From positions 1 to 8,995 of the forward strand of contig JANQOH010000464.1 in NCBI GenBank assembly GCA_028289725.1: a DNA stretch of 8,995 bases, read 5' to 3'. Both the position numbers and the translations under genes were made by a program. Shown here piece by piece: positions 1-6,082 of this stretch; position 1 is the first letter of the stretch, and every line of letters starts with the position of its first letter. The notes under the pieces were generated by a model. It saw nothing but the letters and a program-made list of their open reading frames with translations. It was not told the origin of the DNA and ran no database searches. The DNA comes from Alphaproteobacteria bacterium (GTDB lineage Bacteria; Pseudomonadota; Alphaproteobacteria; UBA7887).

Positions 1-1026
1 ATCGATTTTGCGGAAGCGTTTGCGCTCGCGGACAAAGCCGCCTCGCTCGATCCGGTGTACGTGGACCTGCACGAAACGATTGACGGCCATATCGAAGCAA
101 CGTCCGCCGCGGCGCAGACGGCGTTCGACAATGAGGAATATGATCGCGCCTATGTTCTAACCGAGGCGCTGGCGCATTACGGCCACGACGCGGGCAGCGC
201 TCTGCGCCACGCGATCGTGCTTGGACATTACATCGCGTTGCCGGGGTCGGAAATTTCATACCGTAGATTCTGGAACACGTGCAGCGGCAACACGCGCTTT
301 GATTCCAACGAGCGTTCCAACGAAGCCTTTGCCGAGCAATGCAGCAATCGAAAAGCGATTTGGGACGGCACGGTGGTGCGGACACGAAATGGCGAAGCGT
401 ATGTCAAAATGACGCCCGGTCGGCCGGGCGCGCGTCATGATGTCGTCCTGCGTTTGGCCGGCGAGCCGCCCGATGAGCTTACTGTGCCCGGTAGCAAGGT
501 CCGTTTTGGCGGCACGATTGCCGAGCGGGGCACACCGGCGCGCCCGGACATCCTCATCGAAGCGCGGCTCATTGAACCGGCGCCGCGGACCGATGACGAA
601 AACCGTCGCGCCGAGATCGACAAAATTCGTGCCGTCATGCGCGCCTGTCAGGAACTCGCCGAAGCGCTATTTCGAGAAAACTACATGCCGGACTGGGCAA
701 TCGAAACCGAAGCCAAGGTGAAGGCCGGTGGCAGCCCTCAGAGCCGCGCTTTTTCGCTCTTTGTCGGTGTGGTCTCAGAAGCCGATGCGTTTCGGCAAAC
801 GGCGGATGGCGGCTGGCACGGTCTGTGGGACGGCACGGTGACAATTCAAAGTGTCGTCGCGCGCACCGCGCAAGTGACGCAATTTACCGCCGACTGCGAA
901 ATGGACGCGCAGTTTGAGCGTGGCGCCCCGCCCCAGGATCATGGCCGCTTGGCGTTCGTCGCGATCTCCGAGCCAAAAGTCGATTCCGCGCCGGGCCGGC
1001 TTCAAACGCCACGCCGCGGTGACTAA
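1..1026 (+). CDS. Unrecognised helical-repeat protein with two WDGTV segments, 5'-truncated
   Basis: The reading frame is open from base 1 to the TAA at 1024-1026, so the true start lies left of the window. The visible part is 341 residues; a GTG at 55 is an internal codon and not a convincing start. Residues about 1-75 are alanine-rich and helical, like a TPR or Sel1-type repeat. A Trp-Asp-Gly-Thr-Val segment then occurs twice, at about 121-125 and 276-280. Each is followed by alternating hydrophobic and charged residues that look like beta strands, suggesting a duplicated beta domain, possibly an OB-like barrel; that fold is a guess. Cysteines occur at 94, 114, 216 and 299. The gene is convergent with the Sel1-type gene ending at 1064, 37 bases away, and only a weak 5-bp hairpin (1031-1044) lies between. 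I do not recognise the family and assign no function. Confidence 0.8.
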   Translation: MDFAEAFALADKAASLDPVYVDLHETIDGHIEATSAAAQTAFDNEEYDRAYVLTEALAHYGHDAGSALRHAIVLGHYIALPGSEISYRRFWNTCSGNTRFDSNERSNEAFAEQCSNRKAIWDGTVVRTRNGEAYVKMTPGRPGARHDVVLRLAGEPPDELTVPGSKVRFGGTIAERGTPARPDILIEARLIEPAPRTDDENRRAEIDKIRAVMRACQELAEALFRENYMPDWAIETEAKVKAGGSPQSRAFSLFVGVVSEADAFRQTADGGWHGLWDGTVTIQSVVARTAQVTQFTADCEMDAQFERGAPPQDHGRLAFVAISEPKVDSAPGRLQTPRRGD

Positions 1027-1063
1027 TTGGCGTCCATCCGGACGGGTCATTTCGCTCGGGTGA

Positions 1064-1573
1064 TTATTCGGACGGATTTTCCGGTTTCGGTTCCCACGCA
1101 GCGGCGAGCGCCTTCGCCTCCGCCACTTGATCCGGAGTCATATATTCCGCTTCGAGGAACTCAAGGTGTCCCTCGGCGCCTTCCCGACCGCGTTCGGCGG
1201 CAAGCAGGAACCACTTATATGATTCGACGAAATCCTGTTCGACCGTTCGGCCCTCGTCATACATGTAACCGAGATTGGTCATCGCATCCGCGAAACCCTG
1301 TTCGGCCGACCGGCGATACCATTCGATGGCCTGGGACTCATCGAGATGGACCCCGCGCCCCTTGCGATACATGAACCCAATATTGTTCTGCGCGACGGGA
1401 TCGCCTGCTTCAGCCAAGGGATACCAGGCCTTAAACGCCGCATCGTAATTCCGTTCGGCGTAGGCCTTGTTGCCGGCTTCCAGATCTGCCCATGCCGCCG
1501 ATAACGAAAACGACACCAAGGCAACGGCAATCGCAGCCACTAAGGCGGACCTTGCATCGGTTAAGCGTTTCAT
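1064..1573 (-). CDS. Exported Sel1-repeat protein (second of two)
   Basis: This is a small exported protein of 169 residues from the ATG at 1573. From there a Sec signal peptide is visible: Lys-Arg, then a hydrophobic core, with probable cleavage after the Ala-Trp-Ala that precedes DLEAG. The mature part starts with a helical pair, followed by two Sel1-type repeats of about 36 residues, marked by NIGFMYRKGRGV and NLGYMYDEGRTV. Each ends in a W/F-x3-A-x-x-G helix end. Sel1 repeats are alpha-alpha superhelical scaffolds for protein contacts and are not catalytic. The gene lies 36 bases downstream of the cytochrome c gene on the same strand, so the two are probably co-transcribed. A GTG at 1582 would add three residues. 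The AGAGG at 1586-1590 is 3 bases from the GTG and 12 from the ATG, so the ribosome site does not settle the start. A periplasmic assembly or partner role is inference. Confidence 0.88.
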   Translation of the reverse strand: MKRLTDARSALVAAIAVALVSFSLSAAWADLEAGNKAYAERNYDAAFKAWYPLAEAGDPVAQNNIGFMYRKGRGVHLDESQAIEWYRRSAEQGFADAMTNLGYMYDEGRTVEQDFVESYKWFLLAAERGREGAEGHLEFLEAEYMTPDQVAEAKALAAAWEPKPENPSE

Positions 1574-1609
1574 GGGTCTCACTCGCCTCTAAACCATTCA
1601 CACATTCTC

Positions 1610-2161
1610 TTACTTGGCGCCACCACCACCGCCGCTATCCATCTTCAGGTTCTTGCACATGCGAGACTTGCCGAAAAAGATCTCGCAATCCGACGGGAGG
1701 AGGGTGTCGTCGCGGCCTTCGAAGTGATCAATGATGAATTCCGCCACCTGCTTAACTTGCCGATAACGCAACACGCTGCGCGATTTGCCGGGCTGATCCT
1801 CGGGCTCGAAATCATCCAGCGCCATGCCTTCATAACAGTCATACGAAATGTAGGCTTCCGGAATGTGGTACGGCATGCCTGTGCCGGGTCGGCCGCAGGC
1901 GATGACTTCGATCAATTGCTCGCGGGTCAAGAAGTTCTGCCGGAAATTGATCGGCGTGCCGCCATATCCCGGACCGCCCATGCCGTGCCATTTGTGGCAA
2001 GTAATGCAGCCCGCTTGCTTATAAATTGGGGCGCCGGGATGGATACGGCCTTCCTGAGCCATTGCAGCGGTACTGAATGCCAAAAATGCAAGCGCGAGCA
2101 AAGGCGTCAAGAACATCAATATGACGCGCGAAATATCCGTCTGCTCAATTCCTTTCGCCAC
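1610..2161 (-). CDS. Periplasmic mono-haem cytochrome c, probable electron acceptor of the PQQ dehydrogenase
   Basis: The 183-residue protein starts at a GTG chosen because GGGAGGA (2166-2172) lies 4 bases upstream. An internal ATG at codon 16 lacks this. A hydrophobic stretch at residues 13-32 ends in Ala-Met-Ala before QEG, a good signal peptidase site after residue 35. The single haem motif is C52-I-T-C55-H56, and Met96 in a GTGMPYH context is the likely distal ligand, giving a class I cytochrome c. Four more cysteines (89, 109, 159, 169) lie outside the haem motif and could form two disulfides. The C-terminus is a short Ser-Gly5-Ala-Lys tail. PQQ alcohol dehydrogenases pass electrons to a soluble cytochrome c, and this is the only cytochrome in the window, so that role is a reasonable inference. 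Its size is comparable to MxaG and XoxG, but I cannot claim orthology. Confidence 0.9.
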   Translation of the reverse strand: MAKGIEQTDISRVILMFLTPLLALAFLAFSTAAMAQEGRIHPGAPIYKQAGCITCHKWHGMGGPGYGGTPINFRQNFLTREQLIEVIACGRPGTGMPYHIPEAYISYDCYEGMALDDFEPEDQPGKSRSVLRYRQVKQVAEFIIDHFEGRDDTLLPSDCEIFFGKSRMCKNLKMDSGGGGGAK

Positions 2162-2165
2162 TGCG

Positions 2166-2172
2166 TCCTCCC
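2166..2172 (-). promoter_or_regulatory. Ribosome binding site fixing the GTG start of the cytochrome c gene
   Basis: The minus strand reads GGGAGGA followed by 4 bases and then the GTG at 2161. This near-perfect Shine-Dalgarno favours the GTG over the in-frame ATG 45 bases downstream. Confidence 0.8.
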
Positions 2173-2297
2173 AATTTATTTTGCTGCGGCTGGGGCCGCG
2201 ATGATGTCCGGGCGATGGCGACGTCGCTTGGACCTTATTTCATTTAAACGTCATGTAAACCGGGGCGGCGAACCAACGCAAGCCCGGCTGGCAATCC

Positions 2298-2726
2298 CTA
2301 TTGCCTGAAATTCCAACAGCGGGATTTTTGCTGCCCGCCGGCGGCCAATTTCTCGGGATGTCCGGTCTCAAACTCGCGGACAAGCGCAAGCGCCGCGAAG
2401 TGGCAATGGCGTGGAATATAGCCTTTCTGCAGCGCATCAAACTTTGGTTTCGCATCCGAAATGCCGCCTTTGTGGGCAAGCATCAACCATGCGTAAGCCG
2501 AAATTACGTCGCGTTGCACGCCGACGCCGTTGGCCAGCATCAGTCCGAGTTCGTATTGGGCCTGCGCATCGCCTTCCACGGCCGCGGCGGTCCATTCATC
2601 CCGTGCGCCTTGAAAGTCGCTATCGTCAAAAGCGTCCTTACCGGCCTGGAAATCTGCAAGCGCGGGCCACGCGACGAGCATTAATGCTGGGGCAAATAGG
2701 ATCGCGCGCAATCGTCCGATCGTCAT
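2298..2726 (-). CDS. Exported Sel1-type repeat protein (first of two)
   Basis: The start is set at the ATG at 2726 because it opens a clean signal peptide (MTIGRLR, hydrophobic core, cleavage after Pro-Ala-Leu-Ala at residue 24) and has GGGAG (2735-2739) 8 bases upstream. An ATG at 2759 would add 11 residues ahead of the signal peptide. The product is 142 residues. After cleavage, DFQAGKDAF resembles the DLEAGNKAY of the downstream Sel1 protein, so the two appear to be divergent paralogues. One complete Sel1-type repeat (LGLMLANGVGVQRDV, then a tryptophan-containing helix, residues about 52-88) is followed by a more diverged C-terminus with C108 and C137, which could form a disulfide. It is likely a periplasmic scaffold or partner protein. 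The gene is separated from the four-cysteine gene upstream by a terminator hairpin, and from the cytochrome gene downstream by 136 bases in which I see no confident promoter. Confidence 0.85.
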   Translation of the reverse strand: MTIGRLRAILFAPALMLVAWPALADFQAGKDAFDDSDFQGARDEWTAAAVEGDAQAQYELGLMLANGVGVQRDVISAYAWLMLAHKGGISDAKPKFDALQKGYIPRHCHFAALALVREFETGHPEKLAAGGQQKSRCWNFRQ

Positions 2727-2814
2727 TTCCCTGTCTCCCGGGCTCAGCCAATGAACCATACGCTGAGTGATATCGTATCCTTGGGTGCCTGTCGCAAGGT
2801 CGTCCCAGATACAG

Positions 2815-2845
2815 CAAAGCCCGCGTCGACTTCTCGACGCGGGCT
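2815..2845 (-). terminator. Hairpin terminator after the four-cysteine gene
   Basis: There is a perfect 12-bp inverted repeat, arms 2818-2829 and 2834-2845, with a 4-base loop at 2830-2833. On the minus strand the stem is very GC-rich and is followed by TTT then GCTG, so it looks like a Rho-independent terminator with a weak U-tract. It lies 25 bases after the stop of the small four-cysteine gene and upstream of the Sel1-type gene. It may cap the short transcript while letting some readthrough reach the downstream genes. Confidence 0.75.
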
Positions 2846-2870
2846 CGCCAAATTCGTTTCGATGGCGGCC

Positions 2871-3113
2871 TTAGCTGGCTTCCATCAATTGCATGGCCTG
2901 CTGGCGCTTGTCGCCAACACAGGTCTTCAGCGCCACGACGCACTGACCCGTGTCACCGCCTTGGCAACCCTGCAAACCGGTATCACACATCTGCACTTGC
3001 TCCGCAGACGTCTGCTCTTCGGCCGTCGGACCCCCATGACCATCGGCCAAAGCCGCGGACGACAGGCCGGCAATTGCGACAACCATGGTCAACGCGCGAA
3101 TGGTTTTCTTCAT
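2871..3113 (-). CDS. Small exported four-cysteine protein, function unknown
   Basis: This is an 80-residue precursor. The start is well supported by GGAGGA (3118-3123) 4 bases before the ATG. Residues 1-23 form a signal peptide (MKKTIR, hydrophobic core, cleavage after Ala-Leu-Ala), leaving a mature protein of about 57 residues. The mature part holds exactly four cysteines at 43, 50, 58 and 65, spaced C-x6-C-x7-C-x6-C, within sequence that looks helical. Two disulfides pinning a helical hairpin is the natural guess for an oxidising periplasm. The N-terminus of the mature part is Asp-Gly-His-Gly-Gly. It is similar in size to MxaI, the small subunit of calcium methanol dehydrogenase, but has a different cysteine pattern and lacks the lysine-rich helix, so I do not call it MxaI. 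It heads the minus-strand group and is followed at once by a terminator. Confidence 0.8.
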   Translation of the reverse strand: MKKTIRALTMVVAIAGLSSAALADGHGGPTAEEQTSAEQVQMCDTGLQGCQGGDTGQCVVALKTCVGDKRQQAMQLMEAS

Positions 3114-3213
3114 TAGTTCCTCCCTCCCGGCTCCAGATCCCTGGGACCGTCAGTTTCCGAGCCGTCAAAAGCCCATATCACCAGCCGCATTTGCAGCCAC
3201 CATCCCAGGCAGT

Positions 3214-3324
3214 TCAGAGGGCCTTGCGCGGATCGGGCGGATCCTCCACATCATCGATCGGTCCGCCCGGATATGCCGCGGTGCCAAACCAGCCCTGCGT
3301 CCGCCTTGAGGACGAGCAAGAATA
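3214..3324 (-). other. Protein-like open frame without a start, possible gene remnant
   Basis: On the minus strand one frame is open for 36 codons between in-frame TGA codons (3325-3327 and 3214-3216). The last 20 residues or so read like a genuine protein C-terminus: Gly-Trp-Phe-Gly-Thr-Ala, then Tyr-Pro-Gly-Gly-Pro, then an acidic and proline-rich end with Arg-Lys-Ala-Leu. Third-position GC is moderately high. There is no ATG, and the only GTG would give 11 residues. The adjacent frame just upstream has a hydrophobic stretch (LLIFLLVLKADAG). A frameshifted small membrane or exported protein is therefore conceivable, but chance is equally possible. Confidence 0.18.
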
Positions 3325-3361
3325 TCAATAGATTTCGGGAAACAAAAGACGTTGAGCAAAT

Positions 3362-3377
3362 ATGTTCATGAAAACAT
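3362..3377. promoter_or_regulatory. Operator-like dyad in the AT-rich part of the divergent region
   Basis: The plus strand reads ATGTTCATGAAAACAT: 5-base arms ATGTT and AACAT around a 6-base centre, with an overlapping perfect TTCATGAA palindrome on the minus strand. It lies about 110 bases before the plus-strand gene and 250 bases before the minus-strand gene. This size and symmetry suit a dimeric regulator, but no factor can be named and a chance dyad in AT-rich DNA is possible. Confidence 0.25.
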
Positions 3378-3470
3378 GGGATTTTGATCGATTTCGACGC
3401 TCCGGAATTGCCACCGCTGAGGGGCAAACCATATGTCATCACCTGATTCTTGATTTTTGAGGCCAGCGAC

Positions 3471-4139
3471 ATGAAGAAAACAAGCTTGACAGCGTTAGCC
3501 AGTCTTATTGGCTTGACTATTGCCGCGGCTGGTCCAAACGCGCAGGTGGTCGATAGGCAACGCGGCGACGTACGCGAATTTACGGTCGGTTTGTCGACCG
3601 ACGACCTGCCTAAAGAGGGCTATCTGGGGTTCGCGTGCGGCAACAACGGCTTGGCGCCGGGTCAGGAGATTGAAGGCTGGCACGCCTACGCCACGTGTCC
3701 TGCCGATGAGACCGGCCTCCACGAAGTCGCATTCCAGTACGACGATAGTGACGTGCTATTCGACGACCTGGAAGGCACCGCGATTGCCGGTCATCCGGTC
3801 CTCATATCCCTCCTCTTCAATGGGGAAGGTGTCGTCGAGACGCTTCGCGTGTTCACTGATCCCTATACGCGGCCATACAACAAGCGGCGCGCGCGCGTCC
3901 TGGCGCGAAAGGTCAAGGCGCGGTTTGGTACCACGGGATGGGATTGCAATGACCTACCCGCCGAAGGGTGGGAAAGCCCAATCGGCGGCGTGTTCACGAA
4001 AGAACTATGCGTGACGGATTTGGGCAACCGCACTGTGCACCTCTATTCTCAATTTTATCGGACCTTTTCCGATGGCGAAGAGGAACTGGTGAATTCGACC
4101 CAGTTCGAAGTTCGTAGCAAATCCAACAATTCCGGGTGA
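3471..4139 (+). CDS. Exported four-cysteine protein of unknown function
   Basis: The start is the ATG at 3471, with TGAGG (3458-3462) 8 bases upstream. It opens a signal peptide (MKKTSL, hydrophobic core, probable cleavage after Pro-Asn-Ala at residue 24). A TTG at 3450 would add seven residues and is not favoured. The 222-residue precursor has four cysteines, at 56, 76, 159 and 180. The first pair sits in GFACGNNG and ATCPAD, the second in GWDCNDLP and KELCVTD, suggesting two disulfide-bonded halves. A basic patch (NKRRARVLARKVKARF, about 138-152) lies between them. The rest alternates hydrophobic and polar residues as in a beta-rich domain. I do not recognise the family. The gene is convergent with the PQQ dehydrogenase gene and divergent from the four-cysteine/Sel1/cytochrome group, so a role in the same periplasmic process is plausible but rests only on position. 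Confidence 0.82.
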   Translation: MKKTSLTALASLIGLTIAAAGPNAQVVDRQRGDVREFTVGLSTDDLPKEGYLGFACGNNGLAPGQEIEGWHAYATCPADETGLHEVAFQYDDSDVLFDDLEGTAIAGHPVLISLLFNGEGVVETLRVFTDPYTRPYNKRRARVLARKVKARFGTTGWDCNDLPAEGWESPIGGVFTKELCVTDLGNRTVHLYSQFYRTFSDGEEELVNSTQFEVRSKSNNSG

Positions 4140-4154
4140 CGGCATAAGGGCGAC

Positions 4155-4184
4155 AAAAAAAAGCGGCCCCAAACGGGGCCGCTT
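4155..4184 (-). terminator. Rho-independent terminator of the PQQ dehydrogenase gene
   Basis: A perfect 10-bp stem (arms 4161-4170 and 4175-4184) has a 4-base loop, 4171-4174. On the minus strand it is followed directly by a run of Ts; the A-run on the plus strand is 4155-4162. It lies 90 bases beyond the dehydrogenase stop. The plus strand has no T-tract after the stem, so it should work mainly for the minus-strand transcript and only weakly for the convergent gene ending at 4139. Confidence 0.93.
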
Positions 4185-4208
4185 CGAAGTCTGCCTTCGT
4201 GACCCGTC

Positions 4209-4249
4209 TTGGGCCGGACTTGGTCACGCACGTGACCGGACCGGCCCAA
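4209..4249. repeat. Large interrupted inverted repeat in the dehydrogenase 3' region
   Basis: Outer arms TTGGGCCGG (4209-4217) and CCGGCCCAA (4241-4249) pair over 9 bp. Inner arms GGTCACG (4222-4228) and CGTGACC (4231-4237) pair over 7 bp around a two-base centre, so a few central pairs would open as the loop. The two stems are separated by a small internal loop of 4 and 3 bases. The whole 41-base unit lies between the dehydrogenase stop and its terminator, so it would fold in the 3' untranslated RNA. It could protect the mRNA end, act as a second terminator element, or be a REP-like unit or protein-binding dyad. Confidence 0.7.
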
Positions 4250-4273
4250 TCAGGCCATATTCGGGCGTATCGC

Positions 4274-6082
4274 TTAGAGTGAGAACACCCAAAGCAGGTT
4301 TGCGTTCCGAATTTTCTCGAGGCCAGGCGTGGACGGCGCGAAGTATGTCGGCACCGTGCCCCAACCGCCCGAGGAAACCGCGATGTACTGCTTGCCATCA
4401 ACGGCGAAGCTCATCGTCGGCGCATCGGTCAGCGTGTTCATGTGGAAGCACCACAGTTCGTCGAGCGTTTCGTCGTCGAACGCGCAGAACTTGCCTTCGT
4501 GCTGAGCCACGAAGACCAAGCCACCAGCCGTCGAAAGCACACCAGCCATCACCGGATAGCGGGTATCAACCTTCTTGACCATGCGGCCCGTGGTCACGTC
4601 CATCGCCGTCAGGCTGCCAGCCATCGGCGTACCATCACTGGCTTGCGCGGTGGTGACGTCAGGCATGCCGCCCGAGAACCATTCGCGAAGGACGTAGCTG
4701 CCGTCAGGACCAGGCGTCTCTTCCTCGTTGTTGACGGTGATGCAGCTCTCGATGGTCGGTACATAGGCCATCTGAGTTTTCGGGCTGTAGGACATCGGCA
4801 TCCAGTTCTTGCCGCCCATCAGGTTCGGGCAGAAGGTTGCCGTCTTGTTGGTCCTGTTTGGCGTCCGCTCGGCGACGTAGACCTGAATGTCGGAATTCGG
4901 GTCATAGTCGAGCGGCAGGCCGGTCACCTTGTCCAGACCACGGGTCCAATTCAGCTCTTTCACAAACGGCACGCCATAAATGAACTCGCCGTTCGTGCGA
5001 TCGATGGCATAGAAGAAGCCGTTCCGATCGGCATGAATGAACGCTTTGCGATCATTGCCGCCGATGTTGACATCGACGAGAAGGTTCTCGTTGATACCGT
5101 CATAATCGTACGGATCGTTCGGCGTCCATTGGAAGTGATACGCGATCTTGCCGGTATCGGCGTCGAGCGCGATCATGCCGGAGGTGTAGAGGTTATCGCC
5201 AGGGCGATAGTCCTGATCCCAGTCTGGACCCGGGTTGCCGACGCCCCAGATGACCAGATTGGTCTCAGGATCGTAGGAACCGGTCTGCCAGGTGGAACCG
5301 CCGCCGGTCATCCAAGCATCATAGTCGTCTTTCCAGGTCTCAAAACCAGGTTCGCCCGGACCAGGCACCGTGTAGCGGCGCCATGCTTCCTTGCCGGTGT
5401 TGAGATCGACCGCCGCCAGCCAACCGCGAATGCCGTACTCAGCGCCGGAGACGCCGGTGATGGCGAGGTCTTTAACGACGAGCGGGGCCACCGTGATGGT
5501 CTCGGCGATCGCCGGATCAGCCAGTTGGATCTCCCAAACCAGGGAACCATCGGCCTTGCTGATCCTGAGCATGCGGCCGTCGAGCGTGCTCATGATCACG
5601 GAGTCTTCCCAAATGCCGACGCCGCGATTGTTAATCGCACAGCACGTCACGTTGCCGGCCCAGTCCTTGTCCACGCCCGGATCATAGGTCCAGTTGATCA
5701 TGTCCGGTCCCTGACCCGCCTTACGCAGGTCGATGGACATTAGCTCACTCCAGCCGTTCGGCATGTACATGGTGCCGTTTTCGACGATCGGCGTGCCTTC
5801 GATGTTGCCGTAGCGCCAGAAGCCGCCGCCCTCGGTGCCGCCGAGCGCGATGGTGTAAGCCACATTCAGATCGCCAATGTTCGATTTGTTGATCTGGTCA
5901 AGTGGCGAATAGCGATGCGACGAGTAGGTTCTGTGCGTGGTTAGCCAGTCATCCGCATTGTCCGCCGCGTTCAGCAGATCGTCGGCACTGGTCAACTCCG
6001 ACGCGTTGGCCGGAAGCGCCATGGCGACAGCGAGCAGGCTGGCCCCTGCCGCCGCCAGTGTTTTGCCGTATTTGAAAGTCAT
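4274..6082 (-). CDS. PQQ-dependent alcohol dehydrogenase, lanthanide-type (XoxF/ExaA-like), periplasmic
   Basis: This is a full-length 602-residue quinoprotein with no fused cytochrome domain. Residues 1-27 are a signal peptide ending Ala-Asn-Ala. The mature protein is an eight-bladed propeller with blade motifs such as AAVDLNTGKEAW (223-234) and ALDADTGKIAY (305-315). PQQ-site features of the methanol/ethanol dehydrogenase family are present: the vicinal Cys147-Cys148, Trp265, and Arg353 in DRNGFFYAIDR. Metal ligands match Glu215 (GAEYG), Asn283 (GNPGPD) and catalytic Asp326. Asp328, two residues on in YDYDGINEN, is the extra aspartate that marks lanthanide-dependent enzymes; calcium MxaF has Ala there. 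The family oxidises primary alcohols or aldehydes and reduces a cytochrome c; this substrate is not known. GGGGAGGA (6092-6099) lies 9 bases before the ATG. The gene appears monocistronic, with its own promoter and terminator. XoxF orthology is not certain, so no symbol is given. Confidence 0.95.
   Translation of the reverse strand: MTFKYGKTLAAAGASLLAVAMALPANASELTSADDLLNAADNADDWLTTHRTYSSHRYSPLDQINKSNIGDLNVAYTIALGGTEGGGFWRYGNIEGTPIVENGTMYMPNGWSELMSIDLRKAGQGPDMINWTYDPGVDKDWAGNVTCCAINNRGVGIWEDSVIMSTLDGRMLRISKADGSLVWEIQLADPAIAETITVAPLVVKDLAITGVSGAEYGIRGWLAAVDLNTGKEAWRRYTVPGPGEPGFETWKDDYDAWMTGGGSTWQTGSYDPETNLVIWGVGNPGPDWDQDYRPGDNLYTSGMIALDADTGKIAYHFQWTPNDPYDYDGINENLLVDVNIGGNDRKAFIHADRNGFFYAIDRTNGEFIYGVPFVKELNWTRGLDKVTGLPLDYDPNSDIQVYVAERTPNRTNKTATFCPNLMGGKNWMPMSYSPKTQMAYVPTIESCITVNNEEETPGPDGSYVLREWFSGGMPDVTTAQASDGTPMAGSLTAMDVTTGRMVKKVDTRYPVMAGVLSTAGGLVFVAQHEGKFCAFDDETLDELWCFHMNTLTDAPTMSFAVDGKQYIAVSSGGWGTVPTYFAPSTPGLEKIRNANLLWVFSL

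Larger units (their letters stand above)
3114..3470. other. Divergent intergenic region (357 bases)
   Basis: This region separates the start of the four-cysteine gene (minus) from the start of the unknown exported protein (plus). The half next to the minus-strand gene is GC-rich. The half from about 3320 to 3460 is clearly more AT-rich, as expected for promoters. A weak plus-strand sigma70-like match (TTGCCA at 3408-3413 with CATATG 16 bases on) could serve the gene at 3471. I found no convincing promoter for the minus-strand gene. A 16-base dyad and a short protein-like open frame in this region are listed separately. Nothing else recognisable was seen. Confidence 0.5.

Noticed and set aside
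2290..2305. Small 6-bp hairpin over the stop codon of the first Sel1 gene
   Set aside because: The short stem has no T-tract on either strand, so I do not call it a terminator.
1724..2308. Plus-strand open frame of 194 codons
   Set aside because: It lies opposite the cytochrome c gene, which carries CxxCH, a signal peptide and a ribosome site.
2871..3113. Calling the small exported protein MxaI
   Set aside because: The size is similar, but the four-cysteine spacing and the lack of a lysine-rich helix do not fit.
3251..3472. Minus-strand 73-codon frame in the divergent region
   Set aside because: There is no ribosome site, the composition is not gene-like except for one hydrophobic run, and it overlaps the probable promoter region.
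4442..5743. Long plus-strand open frame antisense to the PQQ dehydrogenase
   Set aside because: The minus strand encodes an unmistakable full-length quinoprotein here. The antisense frame has no recognisable domain and is a by-product of GC-rich codon use.
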